Positions 1-12,000 of a DNA stretch of 64,000 nucleotides are shown in pieces. The notes beneath the pieces were generated by a model that was given only the letters and a program-made list of their open reading frames with translations, ran no database searches and was not told where the DNA came from. Source of the DNA: Branchiostoma floridae (Eukaryota > Chordata > Leptocardii > Amphioxiformes > Branchiostomatidae); contig NC_049983.1 in NCBI RefSeq assembly GCF_000003815.2, positions 11,369,491 to 11,433,490 on the forward strand. Direction: 5' to 3'. The position numbers and the translations under genes are program-made. Numbering within the stretch: position 1 is the first letter of the stretch; each line of letters begins with the position of its first letter.

Positions 1-3000
1 CTGTACAGCGGGTAAGCCGAAACAGTCCAGCACGAAAACAACTTTTTAAGCAAAGTTTCAGAGATACGTATAAAGCCCTTAAAGGCGGAGAAATATTTTA
101 GCAGATTTTAAGATCTATTAAAGGCATCGGAAACATACATTTGGCATTTACGGAAGATTTCAGCGTTTGTAAATCTAACTTAATCTGTTGTGTTTCTTTA
201 CGTGAATTTTACATGTATTTTAGTATGCCGAAAAGACAACTTAAATGTCTCGAAAATGTTTTCTGTCAAAACGGACAAATACCGTTTCTCTAGATCTGTT
301 ACAAAATACATGTTAACCGGCTAAGTCAAATGTAATAAAGCTTTGTCTGGTGTTAGATAAAACATTGCGTCATCTGTTTTATACCAGTGGCAAGATTTAG
401 TCAAAACTGAAAATTATTGCGCTTTCTGGTACAAAATGTTATGTTTATACCTCAGCAAATACAAATACAATACAATACAAAGTCAAATACAATAATCTTC
501 TGTGTTTTTTTAGCTATTCCGAAAGCATTTGACGTATTCAAACTTTCTGTGCGCAAGGTTTAATTCGAACAGGGGAGAACCTCTCACGGTTAGCTTATAT
601 GCGCTCTTTTACGTTTTATGAAATGTTGCGTATACCATGGTCAATATTGACCGAAGGATGCCATATATATAATTTATTTCGAACCGTCATTTACGCAAAG
701 AAGGGAAGACCTCCCCCGTTAATATATTTGCCAAGACGTATATGAAATGTTGCGTATTTCTTTTGAACATACGACATGTTTAATCTTTGAATCCGCGCAG
801 TTTAAGCGAACTAGGGGAGACCTCCCCCGTTTAGCTTATATGTTGCCAAAACGTATATGAAATGTTGCGTATTTCTTTTGAACATACCACATGTTTAATC
901 TTTGAATCCGCGCAGTTAAAGCGAACTTAGGGAGACCTCCCCCGTTTAGCTTATATGTTGTCAAAACGTATATGAAATGTTGCGTATTTCTGTTGAACAT
1001 ACGACATGTTTAATCTTTGAATCCGCGCAGTTTAAGCGAACTAGGGGAGACCTCCCCCGTTTAGCTTATATGTTGTCAAAACGTATATGAAATGTTGCGT
1101 ATTTCTGTAAAACATACAACAAGTTTAATCTTTGAATCCGCGCAGTTTAAGCGAACTAGGGGAGACCTCCCACGTTTAGCTTATATGCTGCCAAAACGTA
1201 TATGAAATGTTGCGTATTTCTGTTGAACATACGACATGTTTAATCTTTGAATCCGCGCAGTTTAAGCGAACTAGGGGAGACCTCCCCCGTTTAGCTTATA
1301 TGTTGCCAAGACGTATATGAGATGTTGCGTATTTCTGTAAAACATACAACAAGTTTAATCTTTGAATCCACGCAGTTTAAGCGAACTAGGGGAGACCTCC
1401 CCCATTTAGCTTATATGTTGCCAAAACGTATATGAAATGTTGCGTATTTCTTTTGAACATACGACATGTTTAATCTTTGAATCCGCGCAGTTTAAGTGAA
1501 CTAGGGGAGACCTCCCCCGTTTAGCTTATATGCTGCCAAAACGTATATGAAATGTTGCGTATTTCTGTAAAACATACTTATCTAATCCGCGCAGTTTAAG
1601 CGAACTTGAGGAGACCTCCCCCGTTTAGCTTATATGTTGTCAAGACGTATATGAAATGTTGCGTATATCTGTAAACCATACAACAAGTTTAATCTTTGAA
1701 TCCGCGCAGTTTAAGCGAACTAGGGGAGACCTCCCCCGTTTAGCTTATATGCTGCCAAAACGTATATGAAATGTTGCGTATTTCTGTAAAACATACTTAT
1801 CTAATCCGCGCAGTTTAAGCGAACTTGAGGAGACCTCCCCCGTTTAGCTTATATGTTGTCAAGACGTATATGAAATGTTGCGTATTTCTGTAAACCATAC
1901 AACAAGTTTAATCTTTGAATCCGCGCAGTTTAAGCGAACTAGGGGAGACCTCCCCCGTTTAGCTTATATGCTGCCAAAACGTATATGAAATGTTGCGTAT
2001 TTCTGTTGAACATACGACATGTTTAATCTTTGAATCCGCGCAGTTTAAGCGAACTAGGGGAGACCTCCCCCGTTTAGCTTATATGTTGCCAAGACGTATA
2101 TGAGATGTTGCGTATTTCTGTAAAACATACAACAAGTTTAATCTTTGAATCCACGCAGTTTAAGCGAACTAGGGGAGACCTCCCCCATTTAGCTTATATG
2201 TTGCCAAAACGTATATGAAATGTTGCTTATTTCTTTTGAACATACGACATGTTTAATCTTTGAATCCGCGCAGTTTAAGTGAACTAGTGGGAGACCTCCC
2301 CCGCTTTAGCTTATATGCTGCCAAAACGTATATGAAATGTTGCGTATTTCTGTAAAACATACTTATCTAATCCGCGCAGTTTAAGCGAACTTGAGGAGAC
2401 CTCCCCCGTTTAGCTTATATGTTGTCAAGACGTATATGAAATGTTGCGTATTTCTGTAAACCATACAACAAGTTTAATCTTTGAATCCGCGCAGTTTAAG
2501 CGAACTAGGGGAGACCTCCCCCGTTTAGCTTATATGCTGCCAAAACGTATATGAAATGTTGCGTATTTCTGTTGAACATACGACATGTTTAATCTTTGAA
2601 TCCGCGCAGTTTAAGCGAACTAGGGGAGACCTCCCCCGTTTAGCTTATATGTTGCCAAGACGTATATGAGATGTTGCGTATTTCTGTAAAACATACAACA
2701 AGTTTAATCTTTGAATCCGCGCAGTTTAAGCGAACTAGGGGAGACCTCCCCCATTTAGCTTAAATGCTGCCAAAACGTATATGAAATGTTGCGTATTTCT
2801 GTTGAACATACGACATGTTTAATCTTTGAATCCGCGCAGTTTAAGCGAACTAGGGGAGACCTCCCCCGTTTAGCTTATATGTTGCCAAGACGTATATGAA
2901 ATGTTGCGTATTTCTGTTGAACATACGACATGTTTAATCTTTGAATCCGCGTAGCTTAAGCAAACTTGTTTTATCTATTAGCTAATACCGTCTCAAAGGT

Positions 3001-6000
3001 TTTATGAAACGTTGCCTTTTTCTGCTGAACATACGGCATGTTTGAAGCGCAGTTTATGCGAACAGGAGGAGACCCTTTCCTTTTTATTTTATACCGCATA
3101 TATGTTCTGAAATTCCAGGGTCTAAATCAGGGTGAGGCCGCCTGTTTTCTTTGTGGCAAGTTGACCCTCGAACTAAGAGACGGTAGAAATCCCGACTACT
3201 GCTATGAATATCTCCGCGACTCAACCTCTGCTTGAAGAATAAGGATGTAGTAGGTATACTTATCGCGTTTTGTGTAGTGAGTTGTGTTTTCTCTATAAAA
3301 CGGCAAGCAGTTCTTACTACAGGTAAATGTACGAAATATGTTTATTTCTTTATCTACAAGCAAGCGTCGAGAAAGAACAGTTTGTGCACACAGGCGGTGT
3401 CTTCTAGTGTTGCTCGTGTTTGTTTGGGTTTAATTTAAATATGGTGATATGCGTGGGCAGGCAAGATGTAAATTTATTCAGCGTTACTTCGTACTCGCCA
3501 TGGGGCGCAACCCTCCGTCCGTCCAAGGAGGTTGAACTTCCTTGGTCCGTCTGTGACACAGCTGTGCCATGTGATAGGATGTATCCAATGGCAGAAAAGA
3601 GTGGGGGGTTCAAATTTACGGGTCATACGTACGACAAGGAGCGGTTATTTTCCGGGCGTTCATTTTTGAATAGAAGTATTGAAGAAAGTTTGGGCCTGTT
3701 CTAGCCCGCAAGTTGTGGCCGCGACTCCGCTTTTACCGCCTAGGACCCCCGGTGACGGAATTTGACTCAAAGATACGAGGTGGCTATCATTCTGGACAAA
3801 CTGTTGTGTTGGAAATCGACACAGAATGGAAATCACGGCCCGTGTACCATCCGGATTAATAGAAGCCGAGACTGCAAGCTGAACATGTTTCGCGTTCACA
3901 GAATCCAGGACCATCCAACAACACGAGTCATATCGGCCACTACTCTAGATCTTACCGGATTCTTATTCCTGTGGTGACAAGATGGAACTGTACATGTGTG
4001 CTCTTTTTAACTTACGCCGAGACGCTTCACCCGACACTGGAAATGGGACTGTGGACTGCTGCACGGAATTGCGCAACCGTTGTGATTGTTTCAACTGCCG
4101 ACTACATCAGATTAAAAGGCCACAAATACCTAGTAGGCAGTAGTTTTTTTTTTACCCTTCCATGTAATATTTTCTCGTAATTCAATAAAATTTCAAAGTT
4201 TCATCCATTGTATTTTCTTGCTTTGAAATGTGCTAATGATTATTCTCCTAAAATGGCACTTATCCACACCTTATAATCAACTTAATGCACACGTATATGA
4301 GACGTACAGAGGGAACTTTAAACATGTCTTAAGGGTGTTTTAGTACGTATTTATGACAACTTTAAGCTGCTAAAAAGACACATATATATAGACACATTAA
4401 ATCCTCTTAATTCACACGTATATGAGACGTAAAGAGGCTTTTGATCAAATAAACGTGAAGTTTAAACATGTCTTAAGGGCGTTTTAATAGGTATTTATGG
4501 CGAATTTAAGCTACTGAAAAGGCACCTAAACACGTTATAATCCACTTAATGCACACGTATATGAGACGTAAATAGGCTTTAGATCAAATAAACGTGAAGT
4601 TTAAACATGTCTTAAGGGCGTTTTAATAAGTATTTATGTCAACTTTAAGCTGCTGAAAAGGCACTTAAACACACGTTATAATCCACTTAATGCACACGTA
4701 TATGAGACGTAAACAGGCTTTAGATCAAATAAACGTGAAGTTTAAACATGTCTTAAGGGCGTTATAATAGGTATTTATGCCAAATTTAAGCTGCTGAAAA
4801 GGCACCTAAACATACATTATAATCCACTTAATGCACACGTATATGAGACGTAAATAGGCTTTAGATCAAATATACGTGAAGTTTAAACATGTCTTAAGGG
4901 CGTTTTAATAGATATTTATGGCAACTTTAAACTGCTGAAAAGGCACCTAAACACACGTTATAATCCTCTTAATGCACACGTATATGAGACGTAAAGAGGC
5001 TTTATATCAAATAAACGTGAAGTTTAAACATGTCTTAAGGGCGTTTTAATAAGTATTTATGGCAACTTTAAGCTGCTGAATAGGCACTAAAACACACGTT
5101 ATAATCCACTTAATGCACACGTATATGAGACGTAAACAGGCTTTAGATCAAATATACGTGAAGTTTAAATATGTCTTAAGGGCGTTTTAATAGATATTTA
5201 TGGCAACTTTAAACTGCTGAAAAGGCACCTAAACACACGTTATAATCCTCTTAATGCACACGTATATGAGACGTAAAGAGGCTTTAGATCAAATAAACGT
5301 GAAGTTTAAACATGTCTTAAGGGCGTTTTGATAAGTATTTATGGCAACTTTAAGCTGCTGAATAGGCACTAAAACACACGTTATAATCCACTTAATGCAA
5401 TTGTATATGAGACGTAATGAGGCTTTAGATCAAATAAACGTGAACTTTAAACAAGTTTAAGGGGTTTAAAAATCATTTACGACATCTTTAAGCTGCTGAA
5501 AGACAACGGGAAAACCGGAAAATAAGGACTAACACGGACCTACAGAAAGACCACTTAAAGGCAATATTTACGTACTCGTATAAGTGGTGTATAGATCCGT
5601 AAAGAAGGAAAATACGTCAACATTACGCATGGTTTCAGCACGCTTAAATACCGTTTTTCGTGCCGTGATTCGGAAACATTTCTTTAGGCTTGCGTCACAT
5701 ATCCAAACCGGGGCATGGCCGGGCAACTTTCAATAACGAAAATATGACATAAAAGTCGCCAACTGCACAATACGTAAAGAGACTAGTCGTGGGTATTATT
5801 TGTGTATTGTGTATATAAAAAAGCCCGGCCGGGCCCCGGTTTGGAAATGTGACATTAGTCTCAGTCAGCGAAGGAGCAACGCAAATGATTGGATAAGAAG
5901 GGCAATATCTTTTTGCCAACACTTTGTTTAGCTTTTGCAAAACATGTCACCTTATTGAACATTATTGACATGTGACAAGTATTTACGTGTGCGATTTTGT

Positions 6001-9000
6001 TGTAAATTATCTCAAATCAGGTCTTCCAATTGTTATGTCTATTTGGTATGTTTTCTGAAAAACGGAATCAGGTGTAATAATCAATGAAGCTGTTTGTTTA
6101 ATGTTGACGTTGTGCCCCATAGGCAACGATGTCACCACTTCAGGAGGTGACACCGGTACAACGTCAGGCGGTGGGGACGTCCCGCCATCAGGAGTCCTCG
6201 CATCACCTGGTGAGAGCACAGAAGACCTCTCCGTCAAATTAAGACGAGAGGTTCCACAGTTGACCGTATTGATTTTACGTTTTTTTTGCTTGTGTGTTTC
6301 AAACTTTATGTGTGTGAAATTTGTACACATCAATGTTCAGCATAACGGCATTTTTGTAGAAACAATGGATCGGATACAATGGATGAAAGATAAGAAATTT
6401 TTCTTGGCTTAGCATGAAAGCTCACCTGTGTTAAAATCCATGTAGGACTTTATAAATATCATTCAACACGAATCAATTGCTGACCTCAAATTTTCGGTCG
6501 CACATCATCCAACCATTTTTTCTTGGCTTGTTACTTTATTCAATTCTTTTCAAGTGTGACAGAGGGAAACTTCATTACAATTCTTAAACACAGACAGCGG
6601 AGATTTCACCCACCAGGCCGCTCTAGACGAGTACGACCGCTACACCCTGCTGTGGAAGTTCGACAGTGAGACCATCACGTTCGAGGCGCAGGTGCAGACC
6701 ACGGGGTACATCGGACTCGGCTTCTCACCCAATGGGGGCATGACCGGATCTGACGTCATCATCGGATGGGTGAAAGACGGCCAGGCATACCTGACGGTAA
6801 ACTAACTGGCTTTTTTATTTCTCAAAATTATTCGCATTTTCCTTAGATTAGATCTATGATCTATGTCTTTACTTATTCTACATTTAGTAAGCCAGTCAGT
6901 CTTTATTCAAACATTTTGAAGGCTTTCAGTATTTTTCCACCAGTACAAAGATTTACAATCCATTGGTGATGTTTGTCGTGTTCATTTTATCCCTTATTGT
7001 TTAGTCAGGTATATGGGCAGTCTTTTCAGCACTAAGGCTAGCTCCTTCTCAACATAAAAGATACTATCGAACAATGGCCATTATGTCCAAAGCATGTCGT
7101 ATACAGAAGAACATTGATAGCGGCCTTTTCAGCACAATGTTGTGTTATAGGACAAGATTGCTGAGAGGTGATTTAAGCCAGGACGCTGAATTACTTTCAT
7201 GTTAATAAAAGATATCATAAAACTAGAAAGGCCGACATTTGCTTAGGAGCAAATACAGCATATTGCAATCCATCTTCATCCTGGAAAAAATCCAAAAATT
7301 CAACAATTTGAAGTAATGTTTGCTCAAAGGGAAAATGAAGTACTGTGGGCACTTGTCCTACACACCTTTATGCCGAATTTTAGGTCATTTGGTTTCAATA
7401 GGAGCCAAAAAGATACATTTTTTAGTTAAAAATGGCTAAAAATCCCAAAATAACTCATTTTATAAGTGCTCTATGAAGTAAGTGTTGATGGGGTCCTGTT
7501 GTCATATGTCCAATGCACCTCTGTACCAAATTTCAGGTCATTTGGTGTACATACAAGGGTATAGGGGCCAAAAATATACATTTTTAGTCAAAAATGACTG
7601 AAAACCCCCAAATAACGAATTTTTGAAGTGATCTATGAAGAAAGTGTCGATGAGGTCCTGTGAGCATATGTTCAATGCGCCTCTGTGCTAAATTTCAGGT
7701 CATTAGGTTTTCATACAAGGGCATAGGAGCAAAAAATAAACATTTTTAGTCAAAAATGGCCAAAAACCCTAAAATAACTCATTTTTGGAGTAAACAATGA
7801 ATAAAGCGTTGATGGGGTTCTGTGGTCATATGTCAAACGCACCTATGTACCAAATTTCAGGTCATTTGGTTTTAATACAAGGGCATAGGAGCCAACAATA
7901 TACATTTTTAGTCAAAAATGGCCAAAAACCCTCAAATAAGTCATTTTTTAAGTGATCTATAAAGAAGGTGTCGATGGTTTTCTGTGGTCATATGTCCAAT
8001 GCACCTCTGTACCAAATTTCAGGTCATTAGCTTGTAATACCAGGGCACAGGGGCCCAAAATATACATATTTTGTCTAAAAATGACCAAAAACCCTAAATA
8101 TCATAAATTTTAAGGCCTCTATCAAGAAAGTGAAAAAAAAGTCTGGGGGTATTTGCTATTTCTACCACCCTGCCAATTTTCAGCTCATTTGGCCCAAAAA
8201 TGAAAAAATTAATCCCATTTGAAGATTTGACAGGAGAAGAGACAAAGGAAAAGCAATATATTGCAATCCCATACTATGTATGGATTGCAATATAATAACT
8301 TGCTTAGCCCCCACCCATTCTATGCCTTTAGGAGATAAGTGGTATTTGTCTGAAAAAGCTTACTACTGATTGGTGATGCTTACCCATGGCACAGTGTGGC
8401 AATGATACATGATACATGCATGTACAGTCTGACTGTAAATGACACTGACATATTACACAGATTGTGTTATAAAAAGACGTAACCTTCTAAAGCATGGTGT
8501 AAAGAAAAGTGCCAGCGACCTTATGTGACATCCTGAGTACCGTGTGTCCCACAGGACCGTTACGCGGAGGGATACTTCCAGCCGCGGCTGGACGCCAGCC
8601 AGGACGTGGAGCTGCTGTCTGGATACGAGAACGGCACGCACACCGTCCTCAGGTTCCGCAGGAGGCTCCGGCCGTGCGACACCACAGAGGACAGGGAGAT
8701 CACGGTAAGGCCTAGGTCATATTTCCGAACCGGGACCTGGCTGGGCAGCTTTCGGGAACGGCAAGTATGACATAAAAGACACCAAACTACACAAGGCATA
8801 AATAGAATAGACATTGGCATTATTTTTGTATATTTTTACATGTACGTTTCTAATTTTCGTTCCCGCTAACAGCCCGACCGGGTACCCGGTTTGGAAATGT
8901 GAGGATAGCCTAAAGTTTAACTCATGATGCACTGTTTTACTGTCTTTCTGCTTTTTCAGTCTTTCTCTTCTATAAACACTTTCTGTTTATCAGCGTGGTT

Positions 9001-12000
9001 CGGGTTCATGAAACTCTGAGAAGCTACAAGTTACAGGGATCGTAAGTTTAACAATAGTAAAACACAGATGGTTCTTTCCTTCATTGGAAATGAAGGACTT
9101 TGCAAGAAATATAAAGTTACAAAGGTCTGGGCTTTTGGTGAATTTGGACCCATGCCATGAAATGTAACGTTGTTTTCTTTAAATCTTCGTGGTTCATTCT
9201 GTGCAAGAAGAATTATCTTTCGTCTATTATTGCTTTTATGCATAAACTAGACACGTGACGTCATTGCTTTAGCCCATAAGGCATTGCGATTGTGTACACA
9301 TTCTTGAGTAATGGTTCATTTACTCAAAAGATACATGTATTTACATGTATCAAACAAGTCTTTCCGAGCAAACTCTTGCTTCTGTTGACTTGGTCGGATA
9401 TGACTTTCCTTTCTTCCGTTGCTCTCCAGTGCTCTGCTATTGAAACAGTAGTCGGCTTTAACTAGGTTAGAGGTTATAGCGGTAAATCATATCGCTGTTC
9501 CGTGGATATTTACTGTCAAAACAAGTATTTGCGCAAAATCTCCTATCGTATTGCATAATTATACATGCCATTCCTTCCTTCCTTTCTTCCGCTGTTCTGG
9601 GATGCATTGAACCATCGTCTTTCGGGCAGTAAAGCTCACCAGCTTGTTCGTGATATTGACTGCATTTAGACATCATGACATCTAAGCATGTGGACCATAG
9701 GAAACTCAATATTCGATAGTTATCAAGGACCTGGCTACGGCAAACCACATGGCACATGCAACCCACCCCAAACCAAAAGTCACAACAGTCCCGTCTAAGT
9801 GTACACAGTAAGGACACTCTTGTTTGGAGCAACCACCTTATATTGCCCCCAATCACAACCACTTTTTCCTCAGTCCCTTGCGCGGTTCATTTTCTCAGAG
9901 GCTGGTGAAAAGTATTGCGCGCGCTGATGACACCGCTATGTCCATAAATCAAATGACAACAATGGCTGTAAAAACGCAATGGCGTACTGATACAGAAGCG
10001 CCGCTTCGCGGGCAAAATTATTATTATCATTATTCCAGGTGGAAAGATTTTGATTTCTTATCCGTGATTGGTGAATTTGATAATGTCTTAAGCGTTCTCA
10101 TTGGTAGAGAATGACCAATGGTGACCGAGTAATTTTACACATATGGTAAAATTTACCCTGTTTATCAAGTTAATCTGTCTGCCTTTGGTTAGCTTTGTCG
10201 AATCACATTAACGATAGACTCCGCATTAGCCAATCAAATTCAAGTTCTTTCCTATGTCAACGAAACACCTGCATTTTGCTTTTTGATCACAAGGGGTCGC
10301 TGTGACACCGTGAGCAATTCCAATGAGACCGTGTCGTGAAAACGGCTTCTATGGGTCATATTTTTCTGGTTTAACGTTAAATCTTCAGAAACTCTGTTGA
10401 TTAAGTGGCAAAGTTGGTTAACAGCATATTATCAACTGTTCTAGCTCTGATTTGCTCCTCTGCCGAATTCGGGGCTGGTATTGGATCAATAACATGGGTA
10501 CTCGGCGCTAGTGGCGGAGAGGGGCAGCATTAAATCAGGCAAACCATGTTAGATAGTAGTGTTCATTGTTGCGAGATTTTCTTACTTACGGTCATCACGG
10601 CTACATGTAGATGTATGAAGTTCTTCCTGCATTCATTCATTGTCCACAAACAGCAAATATACCTGTCCTTGGTGCTGAACACTCTCGGTCTTCTGTTCCT
10701 TTTTGGTGAGATATTTTTTCCTCAGAAGTGGCTATTGACAGGCTGTTAAAAAAATATAGCATACGTTCGGCTCACTGAGACGTTACAAAGAATTGGTCAA
10801 ATGGCTCAACTAGTAAGAATATGATCGAGGGATCCAAAGGTTCTAGGCTAAAACCCCAGCGGTGGAACTTTTTTTTACCTTTTTAACGTTTATTGTTTTG
10901 CTTTCAACATCCAATAACTAATCATTCTTGCACTGGAATGTCACAATTTTAATTAGCCTGTCAATATCTAGACAGGCCTGTCAATGGCGGGTGAAAACCT
11001 TATTGATAAATTCAATGCCTTAAACATCATGAAATTTAAGCCATATGAACTATAGGGAAACATTCTTATTTCACGATAGGCTTGCCTGCTTACAGCTTAA
11101 GGAAAAGAAGAAGCAAGCAGTTTATCACTCCACACATTCGGGGACAATATTTGATAGCTATGACGTACACAAAATGTGCTACCCCGTCTGCCCATAACCT
11201 TAGTCAGCCTGTCCTAGCTAATGCATGTCTCCGGCCCCACCCCAGTCCAGCAGATAGAACCAGTAGGCAGTCATGTGATAGCCTTCTCGTGAATCCATTG
11301 TGAAGCAGCCTGGGAGGGGAGAGTCCATTATGGGGTCGGTGTTGGGGTGGGGGGAGACGTACGTCCCGTTCCACGGGATCTTGCAGGTTGGTGGGGAGGC
11401 GTCAAGGACCACGGAGGAATGGAACGTCAAATCCACGGACTAGAAAAAGATGCATCCATGATTATCATGAATGTTAATCTGAGTTGGGAAAATACATTAT
11501 GAAGACATATAAACTGTTCTCCGACTAAAAAAAATGTCACCCACGGGAATTTTCGACTGACTCCCTCAGTCTTCTCCAGCTGGGACGGGGGCGAAATCAA
11601 CTTCCGACAACATTTGACCCATTGCTGACGTCACATGAACAAAACGTCACGTGTCCACAGCGATTGGGTCGGACAGCTGAAGAAGTCCGATTTTTTACTT
11701 TCAGAGCATTTTATCTCTTCATAATGTAACCATAATACTTATCATATCAGAAACTTTAAACCTAGGGCACTTAGCATCTTCCATACCTGATTTTTTCATT
11801 ATTTTGTCAACATCCAATGTTAACATGCCGTTCCTCGCTGAATACCATTTTCAGTTTATGTCCATATTATGCCTTACCCTCACACTCCTTTCACTCAATA
11901 AGTTATTCCCTCACCATCTTATTGGGTGCCTGGCCGGGAGTGACAGTGAAGACCAGCGGTCCGTGATCACATGACCCGACCATGATCTGCTCCGTTTCGT

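Larger units (their letters stand above)
24..5671. mobile_element. Large intronic insertion with imperfect terminal inverted repeats and two satellite arrays
   Basis: The intron joining the coiled-coil and linker exons is 243 bp in copy B (23726-23968) but 6.1 kb in copy A. Copy B reads GGAAACATTCGGAAACATTT across the site. Copy A matches the left half up to about 23 and the right half from about 5669. The ends are inverted: the left end reads CAGCACGAAAAC then TTTTTAAGC, and the complement of the right end reads CGGCACGAAAAAC then TATTTAAGC. Inside are array 1 (about 550-3080), a GC-richer 1.1-kb core with an AATAAA, and array 2 (about 4260-5470). No clear target duplication or transposase is visible. 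Probably a non-autonomous or decayed DNA transposon. Exact ends uncertain by several bases. Confidence 0.6.

Noticed and set aside
550..3080. Regular repeats that might suggest a CRISPR array
   Set aside because: Units are about 115 bp and contiguous, with no unique spacers and no cas genes. Context is a eukaryotic intron, so this is a satellite.
9467..9862. 131-aa minus-strand open frame in the copy-A intron
   Set aside because: The equivalent sequence in copy B (around 26000-27950) is broken by changes and an insertion, and no splice logic or domain is visible.
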